A DNA stretch of 16,970 bases, from assembly GCA_002395605.1 (NCBI GenBank), contig DGXO01000047.1:1-16970 (forward strand), written 5' to 3'. The number at the start of each line of letters is the position of its first letter. The stretch's first letter is position 1. The stretch comes from Bacteroidales bacterium UBA4230. Its GTDB lineage: Bacteria > Bacteroidota > Bacteroidia > Bacteroidales > UBA932. The position numbers and the translations under genes are program-made. The notes under the pieces are model-generated. The model had not been told where the DNA came from, did no database searches, and saw only the letters and a program-made list of their open reading frames with translations. Of the stretch, positions 5,642 through 14,979 are shown in pieces.

Positions 5642-8301
5642 CTTTCCCTGTCTCCCCAGACAAATTTATTGCGAACAGGCTGCCTGGGATCACCTTCAAG
5701 GCCGTCAACCTTGTCCCAATACCAGGAATCATATACACAGCGAAGCATGGCCGATGTAGACTTGTCATCCACGACATTTGCTCCGTTTATCTTGATGGCA
5801 CCATTGGCCGACCAATACACACCGTTGTTGTTGAACAGCAGTTCAATGAATCCCTTGGCGGATAGCTGGGCTATGAAATTTACTTCGGCCTTGGTAGGAA
5901 GGCGCCAACGTCCCGCGGGGAAGCCATCTTCCTGATATGCGGCGCAGCGATACTCCGCATAGGGCTTGGTGATAGTTCCAAACTCGGTCCCGTTGAATTT
6001 GGAGGAAACGCGGTAGCTTGGTGCCAGCATGTTTGCTGTACGGTCAGACTTTTCTGTAGGATAATACCAGGTGAGGGTACGTGGCGATTCCCCATAAAGG
6101 GCATCGGCCTCATTGAATCCAGTCCTTTTATACACACCGGGACTCACTTCCGGGTAGTCGGTAATGCCGGATCTGAAGTTTTCAAGGATTGCAACATCGT
6201 GCAGTATTGCACTCGAATTCTTACCGCCAACTACAAACTCATAAAGCCCCTTATAACCCACCGGGTCATCCAAATTGTTCACGTTGTCCTCACGGGGGTC
6301 ACCAATCACAAAGCTGGAGCTGGACGGAAGCACCGTCACATGGATGTCAAACATATCTTTGCTACCACCGGTGTACCACACGGTCTGCCACTGATACTCA
6401 GGTTTATTGGAATCGGCCAACTTATAGTAATTGTCCTCCTTCCCTGTATGGCTTGATGTCTCGTGCCTTATGAAACGTCCTCCGTTGACATAGACATATC
6501 CCCAGGGCTTGTCCGTCCAGGGCTCTTCGCCATCGGGATACCCGCAAAGGGTGGGAGGAGTAGCATTGGGGTTACGCTGACGAACCTCCGTATCCGAATT
6601 CCTGAGCCGCTCGATATAGATACCGGGACGCTGGGTAATGGTGATATGCCTTACGTACTGTTGATAAGTATGCGATTCCGGATTATCGGCCAAATCTGTA
6701 TGGACTATATCAAATTCAATGGTATAGACAGAATAGTCAAAGTCATTCAGGGTGTTGTTGTTTACCAGAGGGTGGTTGAGCTCTATGGATGTGGAGGTGT
6801 TTGTGAGCCAGGTTGACGGTTCCCATTTTTCCTTGCCTGCCGGCTGGTCATTAAAGTCAAGATAATATGAATTATCATCCTTCTGCCTTATCCACCCGTG
6901 CAGATTTTGGTGATAGGAGTCTACAGACTGGGTGGTGGTAATCGTACCAAAGTAAGGCCTTGTTGCCTTCACGCTGCCCGGAACCACGGTCACGTTATGG
7001 CTGGACATAAACGGGATGGAAAGTTTCTCCACATTATTGATATCCCACGTGGTCTTGTCCACGGACAGGTAACGGGCCTTGCTGATAACGGCGAACTTGT
7101 TGATGGCAAAGGACTTGTTCTGCCAGTCAAGGAGGTAGCAGGTGGGCGTCAGGACGGCCTTTCCTTCGTCGGTTTCAGAGCCAAGGATGGATACGTCCAG
7201 ATACAGTCCGTACCAGTTGTTCCTCTCAAGTTTATCCGTGGGGAGGAATATCTTGTAGTAGTATTTACGGCGGTCGTAGGAATATCCGTTTTCAGCCTCC
7301 CTTCTCCAGTCCATCTCCAGTTTGAAGTACGGCGGCTCCGCGGGAAGGCCTCTCGTGTAATCGATATTAGGATAATCCGGCATACCGGCCGACCAACTGA
7401 CGGGATATGAGTACATGGGCCAGGAGTGGTAATAAGTCTTTCCACCTTCGGTCTCTGTGTTAAGATAAGGGGTTCCGGTATCCCTCACATATGCTCTCTG
7501 ATGAGCCTCCTCGCTATATGAGAAGTATTCCTTGTCAGGGTCGTTTCCTCCTATAAGTGTAGTCTTTACGCCGTTCACAAGGTACACTCTCATAGTATGC
7601 GGGACAGGAGTCCAGACCTCGACAGGAAGTTGCTCCTGGTTAGGGTCGGCAGGGGCCTGGTGCTTAAGTTCCACGCGATCCGCAACGCTTAGCGCCACGG
7701 TAAGTTTTGACGCAAAGCGCTTAAGGCCGATTTCTCCAGTGGCGTTTGGCGTTGCATCGGCATCATAAGTGATTACCGTGCTGCCGTCCATAAGGAAATA
7801 CGGCTGGGTGTATCCGGATTCCGCAGCGGCAAAATCCGTGACTATGCGCCGCGCATCAAGTTCTGCCCGGGAAGTCCCTGAAAGGTCACCTACAAAGCCC
7901 CTTTCAAAGTTAACAAGGGCGTAGACAGTAGCCTTATTATTCTCATCGAACAGGAGCCCTATCACGTCTTTCTTTATCACAAGGTTGAACGTTGCCTCCC
8001 AGAGACCTGGCTGCATAGGATCCTCTGAAAGTTCCTTCCTGATATGATGGATTGCGTCTGTATCATCAGAGGGGTCACTACCCGGATAGAAGAGGAAATC
8101 AACGGACTTGATGAGGTTCTCGTTGAAGCCCTGCTCTCCGTCCTTTTCACCGTCGGCCTTGGTGGTAGAAAGAGGATTGTCACAGCGCACCGTAAGGGTG
8201 ATTCCGGGCTCTTCAAATGACGGCACGGCCTCCCTCACGCACCCCGTAATAAGGAGCGTCAGGCACGCGAGCCAAGCCATATTAAAGCGCCTCAGTGTCA
8301 T
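5638..8301 (-). CDS. Large fimbrial tip-type lipoprotein with FISUMP/lectin-like C-terminal domain
   Basis: 887 residues, lipobox LITGC (Cys21). The N-terminal 210 residues follow the fimbrillin pattern: TVYALVNFE at about 125-133, FLMDGS at 169-174 and LKRFASKLTVAL at 193-204. A long beta-rich middle follows. The C-terminal 105 residues contain AGRWRLPTKAEV (WRLPT at 799-803), VYWSANG (about 828-834) and RCVYDSWYWD (854-863). These resemble the FISUMP/'WRLPT' domain, related to C-type-lectin-like folds and frequent at the C-terminus of Bacteroidales fimbrial tip proteins. This is the largest protein of the operon and is comparable in role to the big minor subunits (Mfa5-like) of Porphyromonas fimbriae; the likely function is ligand binding at the tip (inference). 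Start ATG overlaps the previous stop, and the end overlaps the next start as ATGA. Confidence 0.8.
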   Translation of the reverse strand: MTLRRFNMAWLACLTLLITGCVREAVPSFEEPGITLTVRCDNPLSTTKADGEKDGEQGFNENLIKSVDFLFYPGSDPSDDTDAIHHIRKELSEDPMQPGLWEATFNLVIKKDVIGLLFDENNKATVYALVNFERGFVGDLSGTSRAELDARRIVTDFAAAESGYTQPYFLMDGSTVITYDADATPNATGEIGLKRFASKLTVALSVADRVELKHQAPADPNQEQLPVEVWTPVPHTMRVYLVNGVKTTLIGGNDPDKEYFSYSEEAHQRAYVRDTGTPYLNTETEGGKTYYHSWPMYSYPVSWSAGMPDYPNIDYTRGLPAEPPYFKLEMDWRREAENGYSYDRRKYYYKIFLPTDKLERNNWYGLYLDVSILGSETDEGKAVLTPTCYLLDWQNKSFAINKFAVISKARYLSVDKTTWDINNVEKLSIPFMSSHNVTVVPGSVKATRPYFGTITTTQSVDSYHQNLHGWIRQKDDNSYYLDFNDQPAGKEKWEPSTWLTNTSTSIELNHPLVNNNTLNDFDYSVYTIEFDIVHTDLADNPESHTYQQYVRHITITQRPGIYIERLRNSDTEVRQRNPNATPPTLCGYPDGEEPWTDKPWGYVYVNGGRFIRHETSSHTGKEDNYYKLADSNKPEYQWQTVWYTGGSKDMFDIHVTVLPSSSSFVIGDPREDNVNNLDDPVGYKGLYEFVVGGKNSSAILHDVAILENFRSGITDYPEVSPGVYKRTGFNEADALYGESPRTLTWYYPTEKSDRTANMLAPSYRVSSKFNGTEFGTITKPYAEYRCAAYQEDGFPAGRWRLPTKAEVNFIAQLSAKGFIELLFNNNGVYWSANGAIKINGANVVDDKSTSAMLRCVYDSWYWDKVDGLEGDPRQPVRNKFVWGDRER

Positions 8302-9974
8302 TGATTCCAGTCCTTTTTAAGAATGAACCGGTAATAGTCTATGGACTCGGACCCAAGGTCTATGAACTTTCCATCCTGGGTTTCCACACAGAAATGAAGG
8401 TCTATGTAATTGCCTTCAAGTTCTTCATCCGAGTATCCTTTTTCCGTGTTGCAACTAATAGTAATTGGTATGCGGCAGTCCTCTATGCGGCCGCCATCAT
8501 TGGCAATATTTGGATAGATGATGGCCGATGCCGGCGAAACCGTAATGGCATCCGTTATGGCCGATTTCCCATCCCTTCCAGGCACCGGAATAACGTGGAG
8601 GGTACCTCCAACGGGGGTTGCAATAATGATATCGCCTACAACGGCATTGTTTTCAACCGTGGCTTCGTCCAACTGAACCGTATACCAGAAACTTACATCG
8701 TAGAATCCGTCCTGAGTCCGGGTCTTCTTGAACGTGGGCACAGCGGTGTCAAACACGGTGAAACGGCGTATGACGTTTACCGTGGCCTCCTTGAAGTCCT
8801 GATGATAACTGTTCCACTCCCAGGGCAGAACAACCGTCTTCAAGGTAAGTTTCATAGTCTCTTCCATAAAGGAAGCAAAGACAATCCAGGTATGGTTGCG
8901 GGAGAATACGTCTCCGGCCATTGAGAAGTGCGCGGTCCTGGTTTCCCCGCTGGAGTCAACGCGGTAAGATATTGTGCCTGAGATGGGCTTGTCCGTTTCC
9001 CTGAGGTAGATGGGGCCCACCTGGGATTCTGCCGCCACGGCAGCATCCAGCCTCTGCTCATAGTGCTCGGCCGATTCCGTTTCATTTCCAAAACCGCGGA
9101 AGAAAAGAACTTCGGGGTCCTCAACTATGGAGAGTTGTTCGTTTGAAATCAGAGGGCTTCCTGAAATGGAAGAAGACAGCGGCGTGTATTCCGGAGAATC
9201 TCCAAGGTCAAAGGTACTTGCCGTAAACAGGCGCTCGGAGGAGCCTACCTGGCAGTCTTTTCCGCCATCAGTACCGTCAAATGAGATCCCAACAATCTCA
9301 CATTCCTCATTACCCGGCGTTGCAGGGGCTGTATCCGTTGCAGGGAGGCCCTGCTGGCAAAAGACAAAGCGTATCTTGGACACCGCCCTGATGAGTTTCA
9401 GGGTAGTAATGTTGAGAACGGGATAGCCGCCTGTTACATCGGCCTTCTTGAGGACGCCGGACATGGGAAGACCGGCCTCGGGTACAGCCATGGTAAGGGG
9501 CGAATTGCCGCCTATCTGATTGACTATAACAGCGTCAAGGGCATCACGGGTGGTATTTTCATTCAATTGGGCGTCTGTGGCCGATGCAACGTTTGCAACG
9601 GCGTACACGTCCACATTGGGACGGGGGTCCGTGGTGAGTATCTTGAACATTCCCTGGGACAGGGGCAGGCCGAACCTTGTGATGGTGCTTCTGGAAACGC
9701 CGGACTGCTCAAGGCCGTCAGTGAAACTCTTGTAACTTATGAGACGTCCGTCACTGGAGAGGAAAGCCCATATCTGGAGGGAAGTTATCTTGAGTTCCCC
9801 CTCAAGAGGGCTCACCATACCAGTTTCGGCCTTTGTCATAGTGGAGCCCGGGATGTACATAGATACACTAAGGGAGGCGTCCGGAAGGTCCGGATTGACC
9901 CTCCTGCAGGACGTACCCGGCAGCATCAGAAGTAATGCCGCAAGCGCCGCCATATGACTTAGTACCCTATGCAT
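8298..9974 (-). CDS. Minor fimbrillin lipoprotein, FimA-like
   Basis: 558 residues, signal peptide ending at Cys23 (LPGTSC). Typical fimbrillin features are MTKAETG followed by EGELKITSLQIWAFLSSDG (about 46-75), VYAVANV (123-129), LPMSGV (169-174) and LKLIRAVSKIRFVF (192-205). The C-terminal half is beta-rich with no recognised domain; it ends ESIDYYRFILKKDWNQ. These are the marks of a subunit that polymerises by donor-strand exchange after export as a lipoprotein, as known for FimA/Mfa1 fimbriae. Its place between the shaft subunits and the large tip proteins suggests an accessory or adaptor subunit (inference). There is one base between it and the upstream stop, and a four-base overlap with the downstream start. 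Confidence 0.78.
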   Translation of the reverse strand: MHRVLSHMAALAALLLMLPGTSCRRVNPDLPDASLSVSMYIPGSTMTKAETGMVSPLEGELKITSLQIWAFLSSDGRLISYKSFTDGLEQSGVSRSTITRFGLPLSQGMFKILTTDPRPNVDVYAVANVASATDAQLNENTTRDALDAVIVNQIGGNSPLTMAVPEAGLPMSGVLKKADVTGGYPVLNITTLKLIRAVSKIRFVFCQQGLPATDTAPATPGNEECEIVGISFDGTDGGKDCQVGSSERLFTASTFDLGDSPEYTPLSSSISGSPLISNEQLSIVEDPEVLFFRGFGNETESAEHYEQRLDAAVAAESQVGPIYLRETDKPISGTISYRVDSSGETRTAHFSMAGDVFSRNHTWIVFASFMEETMKLTLKTVVLPWEWNSYHQDFKEATVNVIRRFTVFDTAVPTFKKTRTQDGFYDVSFWYTVQLDEATVENNAVVGDIIIATPVGGTLHVIPVPGRDGKSAITDAITVSPASAIIYPNIANDGGRIEDCRIPITISCNTEKGYSDEELEGNYIDLHFCVETQDGKFIDLGSESIDYYRFILKKDWNQ

Positions 9975-9975
9975 C

Positions 9976-11637
9976 CTAGTAATCCAAAACTATTGACTCA
10001 GGTGTAATCTGGTTCCACTTCATCTCTGCCACAAGACCTATCTCCAACTGGGGGTCGTGGAGGTCCGGAACGGTGGTATAGGCATTCCTGAGGCTGTTTA
10101 TCCGTACCGTTACACTGGTAATATGGTCCTTTGAGAACACGCTGCCTCCGTTTTTAGGGGCTTCCAGTACCCCGGCTACATAGAACTTGCATCGGGGAAG
10201 GATGTCTCCCTGCTCACAGCGGCGCGTAGTACCGGTGTTGTTTCGGAATTCCAACGCGATATGCACCGGACTGCCTGCCGCAGTCTCCAGCACAAGCGTC
10301 TGGGTGGAGGTGCCAGTGGAACCAATCTTAAGCACACCGCCCATCACATTATCATAGATATACCTGCTGGGACCGGTTCCCGGCATAAAGCGGAAATCCA
10401 CATCCTTCTGGTCTCCCACTATGATGCCGGTGAGGGGGCAGCCGTCAACAAGGTCTGTCCCGGCAGTGCCAAGGCTCAGCGACAGGAGCCCAACTCCGTA
10501 TTGCAGCGGGTCCTTGATAGCCACAGACTCGGTAAGGTTATTGACGCTTCCGCCATCCGTATAATGGACAAGGATGTCGTTCCATTCCGCATTTGCCGAA
10601 ACATACTGGTCCACTACCTTTGGATCGTCCGACGTCTCAATGGAACTGTTGGCATAGTACCAAAGACCCGGAGGATAGCAGTACGTCGCCGGATCCACAA
10701 GGGCTATGTTCACCCCGTTCACCATACGCACGAATCCACTGCCATTCCACCAGAATCCGAATGTCCCTTCAGGAATGCCATAGGATGCGGGAAAGGTGGA
10801 TCCGGCATCCGAAAGTGTCTGGGAGAATGCGCTCACCGCCTGGCTTACAAGACCTATCTCCTCTATCAACTCCATGCTTTCAAAGGGAATTCGCAGAAGG
10901 GCCGACTGAATCTCGTTGCGTAAATGGTCGAATGTAGGATAAGAGCAGGCCAGAATATGGTTTTCCCGCTTGACGGCATCGAAAATGTTCAGGATAGAGG
11001 CATTCTTGGAACTGCCCATCATGGACATTACAACGTTCAACTGTTCCAACAGGTCATCGGCTACATTCTGCGCTTCCTGAAGTTCCTGACGCGTTTCCAG
11101 GACGGGTTCCAGATGGAATACGATATCGTTCGCAACGGAAGGATTCTCAATACCGTCGGGAAGCAGGACGCCGTAACTGTGTTTAGTCTCCTTTGACTCG
11201 CTTCCGTCCCCGTCCGGCGCCTTTGCATAGGTGAGCACCCGGTTCATGCCATTGGGAGGATATGCACTGTTAAACAGGTGGGAGTTATTGTTCTGAACCA
11301 GTCCTCCCCTGTTGATACCTACACTTCCAAGGGACACATTGTGGTCTCCAAGACGGGGAGCATCCGGCTCAACCTCAGATGTTTCCGTGTTAAACGGCAC
11401 GATGTAAAGCCTTTCTACCCCACGGAAAACGCCATCGGACTGGGTAATATCCGCCGTCATTTTGGTAGGGTTCTCCTGTCCGGGAAGAACATTCTTAAGG
11501 GACATAGCCAGCGAAACGGCGTGTCCATCCCCTGCATCAGGGACGGCGTCACGGGTACACCCTGCCCCTGCCCACAGGAAAACTGTGAGCAGGAGAAGGA
11601 TGGCCGATGAAGGCGCGTATGATGCCTTTTTAGTCAA
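9976..11637 (-). CDS. Mfa1-like fimbrillin, shorter paralogue of the upstream shaft subunit
   Basis: 553 residues, lipoprotein signal ending WAGAGC (Cys27). It is clearly paralogous to the upstream 756-residue protein: TKMTADITQSDGVFRGVERL matches TKMTADAVQQNQNFRGIQDV, GLWYYANSSIETSDD matches ELWYYVNSPIRTTSN, VHIALEFRNN matches VYVALEFVNN, and RNAYTTVPDLHDPQLEIGL matches QNAYYSVPDLRASQMSLGL near the C-terminus. The most N-terminal domain and the conserved C-terminal domain are shared; the middle is shorter. No ATG is available before residue 46, so the start is taken as TTG at 11637, two bases after the preceding stop, because only this start retains the lipoprotein signal. It is likely a second stalk or adaptor subunit. 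The weak start codon may keep it below the main subunit (inference). Confidence 0.82.
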   Translation of the reverse strand: MTKKASYAPSSAILLLLTVFLWAGAGCTRDAVPDAGDGHAVSLAMSLKNVLPGQENPTKMTADITQSDGVFRGVERLYIVPFNTETSEVEPDAPRLGDHNVSLGSVGINRGGLVQNNNSHLFNSAYPPNGMNRVLTYAKAPDGDGSESKETKHSYGVLLPDGIENPSVANDIVFHLEPVLETRQELQEAQNVADDLLEQLNVVMSMMGSSKNASILNIFDAVKRENHILACSYPTFDHLRNEIQSALLRIPFESMELIEEIGLVSQAVSAFSQTLSDAGSTFPASYGIPEGTFGFWWNGSGFVRMVNGVNIALVDPATYCYPPGLWYYANSSIETSDDPKVVDQYVSANAEWNDILVHYTDGGSVNNLTESVAIKDPLQYGVGLLSLSLGTAGTDLVDGCPLTGIIVGDQKDVDFRFMPGTGPSRYIYDNVMGGVLKIGSTGTSTQTLVLETAAGSPVHIALEFRNNTGTTRRCEQGDILPRCKFYVAGVLEAPKNGGSVFSKDHITSVTVRINSLRNAYTTVPDLHDPQLEIGLVAEMKWNQITPESIVLDY

Positions 11638-11639
11638 GA

Positions 11640-13910
11640 TTAAAGATCCAGTACGTAATCAATACCAGGAATCCACTGGAGGTCTACGGAAAGACCCAGT
11701 GACATCTGGGATGCACGGAGATCAGGTACGGAATAGTAAGCGTTCTGGAGAGAGTACTGGCCAATCCTGAACGTTGCGTTGGTAACAAAGTCCTGAATGA
11801 ATACACGGGCAATCTTCTTGGATTCACCGGCATACTTTCCATCAGGGACAGTCTCTCCGTCAACACCGTACACAGGAGGAATCTGGTGGTCACTAGGGAA
11901 TTTGCCGTGGAGCGTATTCCGCTGGTCGGCATTGGGCTTTTCAATCTTTGCTACAAGATAGAATACACCGCCGTTAGGAATCATATTGTCACGTCCGTAG
12001 AAGGCATCGCCGTTGTTTACAAACTCCAGTGCCACATAGACATCATTCTGATTGGCTTCTTCCTCAGAAGAATTGTAGTTGTCGTACACCAAAGTATAGT
12101 TAGGAGAGTCCGCAGGAGTAGGAATGGTAGCGCTGGCAATGGAATGGTCGTAGATAACGCCGTCAAATGCAGAGAGTTCGCCAGTTTCATTCTTACGGGT
12201 AAACTGCCAGTTCATCCTGGGGTTAACGCCGCCCACAAGAACACCGCGGAGCTCAAACTGAGCATCTGCAGTTGCAATTGTCTTATTGCTTTCTGCATGG
12301 TTGGTGAGTTCGTAACGATTGTCCTCCAATCCATTGTTTTTTGCATCATCCTTAAATATGACAGTGGTCTTGAGCATTGCAACGCCGTAGTTGATGCTGC
12401 TCGCAACCGCTACGCCACGGGTAGAGCCTTCCACCTTTCCGGGGAAAGTCCAACCGGTCCATGCCCCTTCGTTCCAAGGGGTGACGCCATCAGGATAACT
12501 GGCAACGGTGACATCGTTACTTGTAGTACGTATGGGACTGTTTACATAGTACCAAAGTTCGGCCGGATACACGTATTTGCGGGGCTCAAACTCTTCCATG
12601 GTGGGATTCACCAGCGGGAAGTTGGGATGACGATAATAGAATTCGTCTTGTTCCTTTACAGTACCGCCAACGTTTTGTCCCTCGTAATAGAAGCCCAGTT
12701 GAGCAGCACCTTCCGGCACACCAAAATCCTCAAAAGGATAACCGTTCAGATTCTGAGCGCCGCCATATTTCATATTCCACTGATCTTCTGTATATATTTT
12801 ATATGAAGTCACCAGCAGAGACTTAATCTCGTTGACTGCCTTGTAATCGCCAGGATTTCCGCCCGGGGTTCCGGGTGTATAAAAGTAGAGCGCCGCCCTG
12901 TCGAGGATAACATCTGCAAGACGTTTGGCATTGGCTTCCTCCGGAGTAGTGGGTTCAGAACCACTGGCCGCAGAAATAACCTTGTACATATCGGATACCA
13001 TCCTCTTGACAGAGGCAGAAGAACCGCCACGATATTCGCCTTTGGGTCTTACAGGCTCACTCGGGGGGACAATGTATGTAAACAGGTAATAACTCTTACC
13101 CAGAATCTCCTCCAGACCTTCAAGTGGATGGTCAATAGTAGTGGTGCCCTTATAACGGGATGCATCTCCCAATTTGTCATTCTCATACCGATGGCCGTAC
13201 TGTGCCCAGGTGACTGCAGGAAGGGTGCCGAACTTTTGAACGAGAGCTGTAGTTGGATCCGTCAACGCATCTACACCTCTAGCCAGAATGTCATTGATAA
13301 TACCAATCATAAGGCGCCCTGTAGCGTCATATTGGTTGGACTTGGTTACATCCCCAAGGATGCTTTTCGCGGCAATAACCGTCTTTCCGGGTGTACCGCT
13401 GATTGTAGTGGCTGTAGCATTGGTAGCCCCAAGTTCAGCATCGTTTACGGCACTTTCAGAGCCGGACTTTGTAGCCTTGCCGTAGAAAGTGACAGCATCT
13501 ACACCTACTGGAATAGACAACTGCAGAACACGCTTGGAGGCCACTGCCTTATCTCCGGACTGATTGTTGCCAGTGCTGTTGTCAATGCCGCCGCTGGCAA
13601 AGAAAGCCCCAAAATCAAATTCCTTTTCCTCAGCACCAGTAGTGCTCAGAACATACGGAGTGCCGGAAGTCATTCCAGTCTTGTAGGTAAACAGCTTTAC
13701 ATCCTGGATACCACGGAAATTCTGGTTCTGCTGAACGGCATCGGCCGTCATCTTTGTAGAGGGGGCAGCAGCAATGTTAAGCACAAACTGCGTTGTCACC
13801 TCCTTCACTCCATTATTAGGAGGAGTGTCCACTGCCTGCTGCTGCTTCTGGCAGGCTGCCATTGCAAGCACCGCTGCGCTTACAAGGAGAAAACTAAAGA
13901 TTTTTTTCAT
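11640..13910 (-). CDS. Mfa1-like major fimbrillin (shaft subunit)
   Basis: 756 residues with a lipoprotein signal (MKKIFSFLLVSAAVLAMAAC, Cys20) and then a Gln/Pro/Asn-rich spacer. TKMTADAVQQNQNFRGIQDV and the C-terminal FRIGQYSLQNAYYSVPDLRA and MSLGLSVDLQW are hallmarks of the Mfa1-type fimbrillins of Bacteroidales. The sequence is rich in Thr, Ala, Gly and Asn with almost no Cys after the lipid Cys, as expected for a secreted beta-sandwich pilin. It is the first fimbrillin after the anchor gene, the best-placed ATG (34 bases from the anchor stop) belongs to it, and it is therefore the likely main shaft subunit. It is larger than Porphyromonas Mfa1 (about 560 residues); the extra length lies in the N-terminal and middle regions. 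Confidence 0.85.
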   Translation of the reverse strand: MKKIFSFLLVSAAVLAMAACQKQQQAVDTPPNNGVKEVTTQFVLNIAAAPSTKMTADAVQQNQNFRGIQDVKLFTYKTGMTSGTPYVLSTTGAEEKEFDFGAFFASGGIDNSTGNNQSGDKAVASKRVLQLSIPVGVDAVTFYGKATKSGSESAVNDAELGATNATATTISGTPGKTVIAAKSILGDVTKSNQYDATGRLMIGIINDILARGVDALTDPTTALVQKFGTLPAVTWAQYGHRYENDKLGDASRYKGTTTIDHPLEGLEEILGKSYYLFTYIVPPSEPVRPKGEYRGGSSASVKRMVSDMYKVISAASGSEPTTPEEANAKRLADVILDRAALYFYTPGTPGGNPGDYKAVNEIKSLLVTSYKIYTEDQWNMKYGGAQNLNGYPFEDFGVPEGAAQLGFYYEGQNVGGTVKEQDEFYYRHPNFPLVNPTMEEFEPRKYVYPAELWYYVNSPIRTTSNDVTVASYPDGVTPWNEGAWTGWTFPGKVEGSTRGVAVASSINYGVAMLKTTVIFKDDAKNNGLEDNRYELTNHAESNKTIATADAQFELRGVLVGGVNPRMNWQFTRKNETGELSAFDGVIYDHSIASATIPTPADSPNYTLVYDNYNSSEEEANQNDVYVALEFVNNGDAFYGRDNMIPNGGVFYLVAKIEKPNADQRNTLHGKFPSDHQIPPVYGVDGETVPDGKYAGESKKIARVFIQDFVTNATFRIGQYSLQNAYYSVPDLRASQMSLGLSVDLQWIPGIDYVLDL

Positions 13911-13944
13911 ACGCTTTGTTATTAGAAATTATTGTTAGTTTCGC

Positions 13945-14979
13945 TTAAAAATCCACTTCCCAGCCGGGCTGGTCTATCCAGTCAAGGGTGACCAGAGAGC
14001 CCACCCAGGGGGCCATGGGCACGCAGGCGCCGTCGTTCTGGATGGCTGCCTTCACCACCTTTAACTGACCAGCCTGGAGCGGAAGTTTCACGCAAAGGAT
14101 GGTCTCCGTAACCGTTCCGTCATCAAGGTGACAGTACACCCTGTACTGCCAGAGGGAAGTTTCGGACGCATCCGTCACAAAATCTTCCGGAGACTCTATG
14201 GTAACCTTGGAAGCGGGCACGTCCTTGGAAGGGAAGGTGACCGTGGTAAAGCAAAGGGGGGAATCGGCCCCGTCCACGGCAAGCCTGTTTGCCTTTACCA
14301 CCGGCGTATATTCATACCTGTATGTGCTGTCGGCAAGGCTGAAGCCCGTGGCAAAGCCGGTAGCATACACGTCTATGTCCTTGATATGGCTCCCAAGGGT
14401 GTCCAGCACCAGCGCGGTGGCGCAGTTGGCCATATACAGTTTCACGTCAAACTGCTGGTCCTCGCCTTCCTTTATGTCCATAGGGAGACGGGCCGTGAAA
14501 ACGCCCGTGCTGTGGGATTCCACGGTGTCACGTATGGGCTGGAACAGGCGGGAAGTGTGGCAGAGTTCATCTTTTTCAAGCCCTACCTCGTGATTGTCGT
14601 CAATGTTTGCTATTGCAATGTGCATATACTTTCTCACGGGGATGAAGAGCGTGTAACTGGACTGGTTGGCGTCCATTATGTGGTGCTCGTTGTGAAGCCT
14701 GGTTGAATCCCCGTAGACGTCGTAGAAAGACAGGTTTACGTCGTGGGCGTAATCCGTGAAGATTCCGGACATATACTGCTTCAGGGCGGCGGAAACGTTG
14801 ACATCGGCCGCCATACTGAGCTGGGTCTGGAGTTCCGTTGTCATATTGGTGACAAGCCTCAGTTCATAATCCAGCGTATAGTCTGTCTCGCAGTCGCTCA
14901 TGTCCTGGTCCACCAGCACGCAGCCGGTGAAAAGGAGGGCCGATACGCCGATGAGAATATATTTCAGGGCATTTCTCAT
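13945..14979 (-). CDS. FimB/Mfa2-family fimbrial anchor lipoprotein
   Basis: 344 residues. Signal peptide with an excellent lipobox LFTGC (Cys20), then a short spacer and DCETDYTLDYELRLVTN, the Cys-plus-beta-strand start typical of FimB/Mfa2 anchors. The SSYTLFIPVRKYMHIAIAN stretch and the later MANCATALVLD strand also fit this family, whose members sit in the outer membrane, cap the first shaft subunit and limit fibre length. Size (about 300-350) fits. Its ATG overlaps the stop of the DUF3575/OmpA gene as ATGA, and the major fimbrillin follows after 34 bases: the arrangement of outer-membrane partner, anchor, shaft subunit usual for these loci. Family placement is from recognised patterns, without a search. 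Confidence 0.82.
   Translation of the reverse strand: MRNALKYILIGVSALLFTGCVLVDQDMSDCETDYTLDYELRLVTNMTTELQTQLSMAADVNVSAALKQYMSGIFTDYAHDVNLSFYDVYGDSTRLHNEHHIMDANQSSYTLFIPVRKYMHIAIANIDDNHEVGLEKDELCHTSRLFQPIRDTVESHSTGVFTARLPMDIKEGEDQQFDVKLYMANCATALVLDTLGSHIKDIDVYATGFATGFSLADSTYRYEYTPVVKANRLAVDGADSPLCFTTVTFPSKDVPASKVTIESPEDFVTDASETSLWQYRVYCHLDDGTVTETILCVKLPLQAGQLKVVKAAIQNDGACVPMAPWVGSLVTLDWIDQPGWEVDF

Noticed and set aside
11886..12806. Long plus-strand open frame (306 codons) opposite the major fimbrillin
   Set aside because: It has no recognisable domain, is fully antisense to a gene with clear family motifs and signal peptide, and shows the composition expected of a shadow frame.
13911..13944. 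Separate promoter for the major fimbrillin
   Set aside because: The 34-base AT-rich gap has no TAnnTTTG match; TAATTTCT is the closest and misses two of the four key bases.
14128..14706. Plus-strand open frame of 192 codons opposite the anchor gene
   Set aside because: It is antisense to the FimB/Mfa2-type gene, has no signal sequence or family motif, and is explained by the codon usage of the opposite strand.
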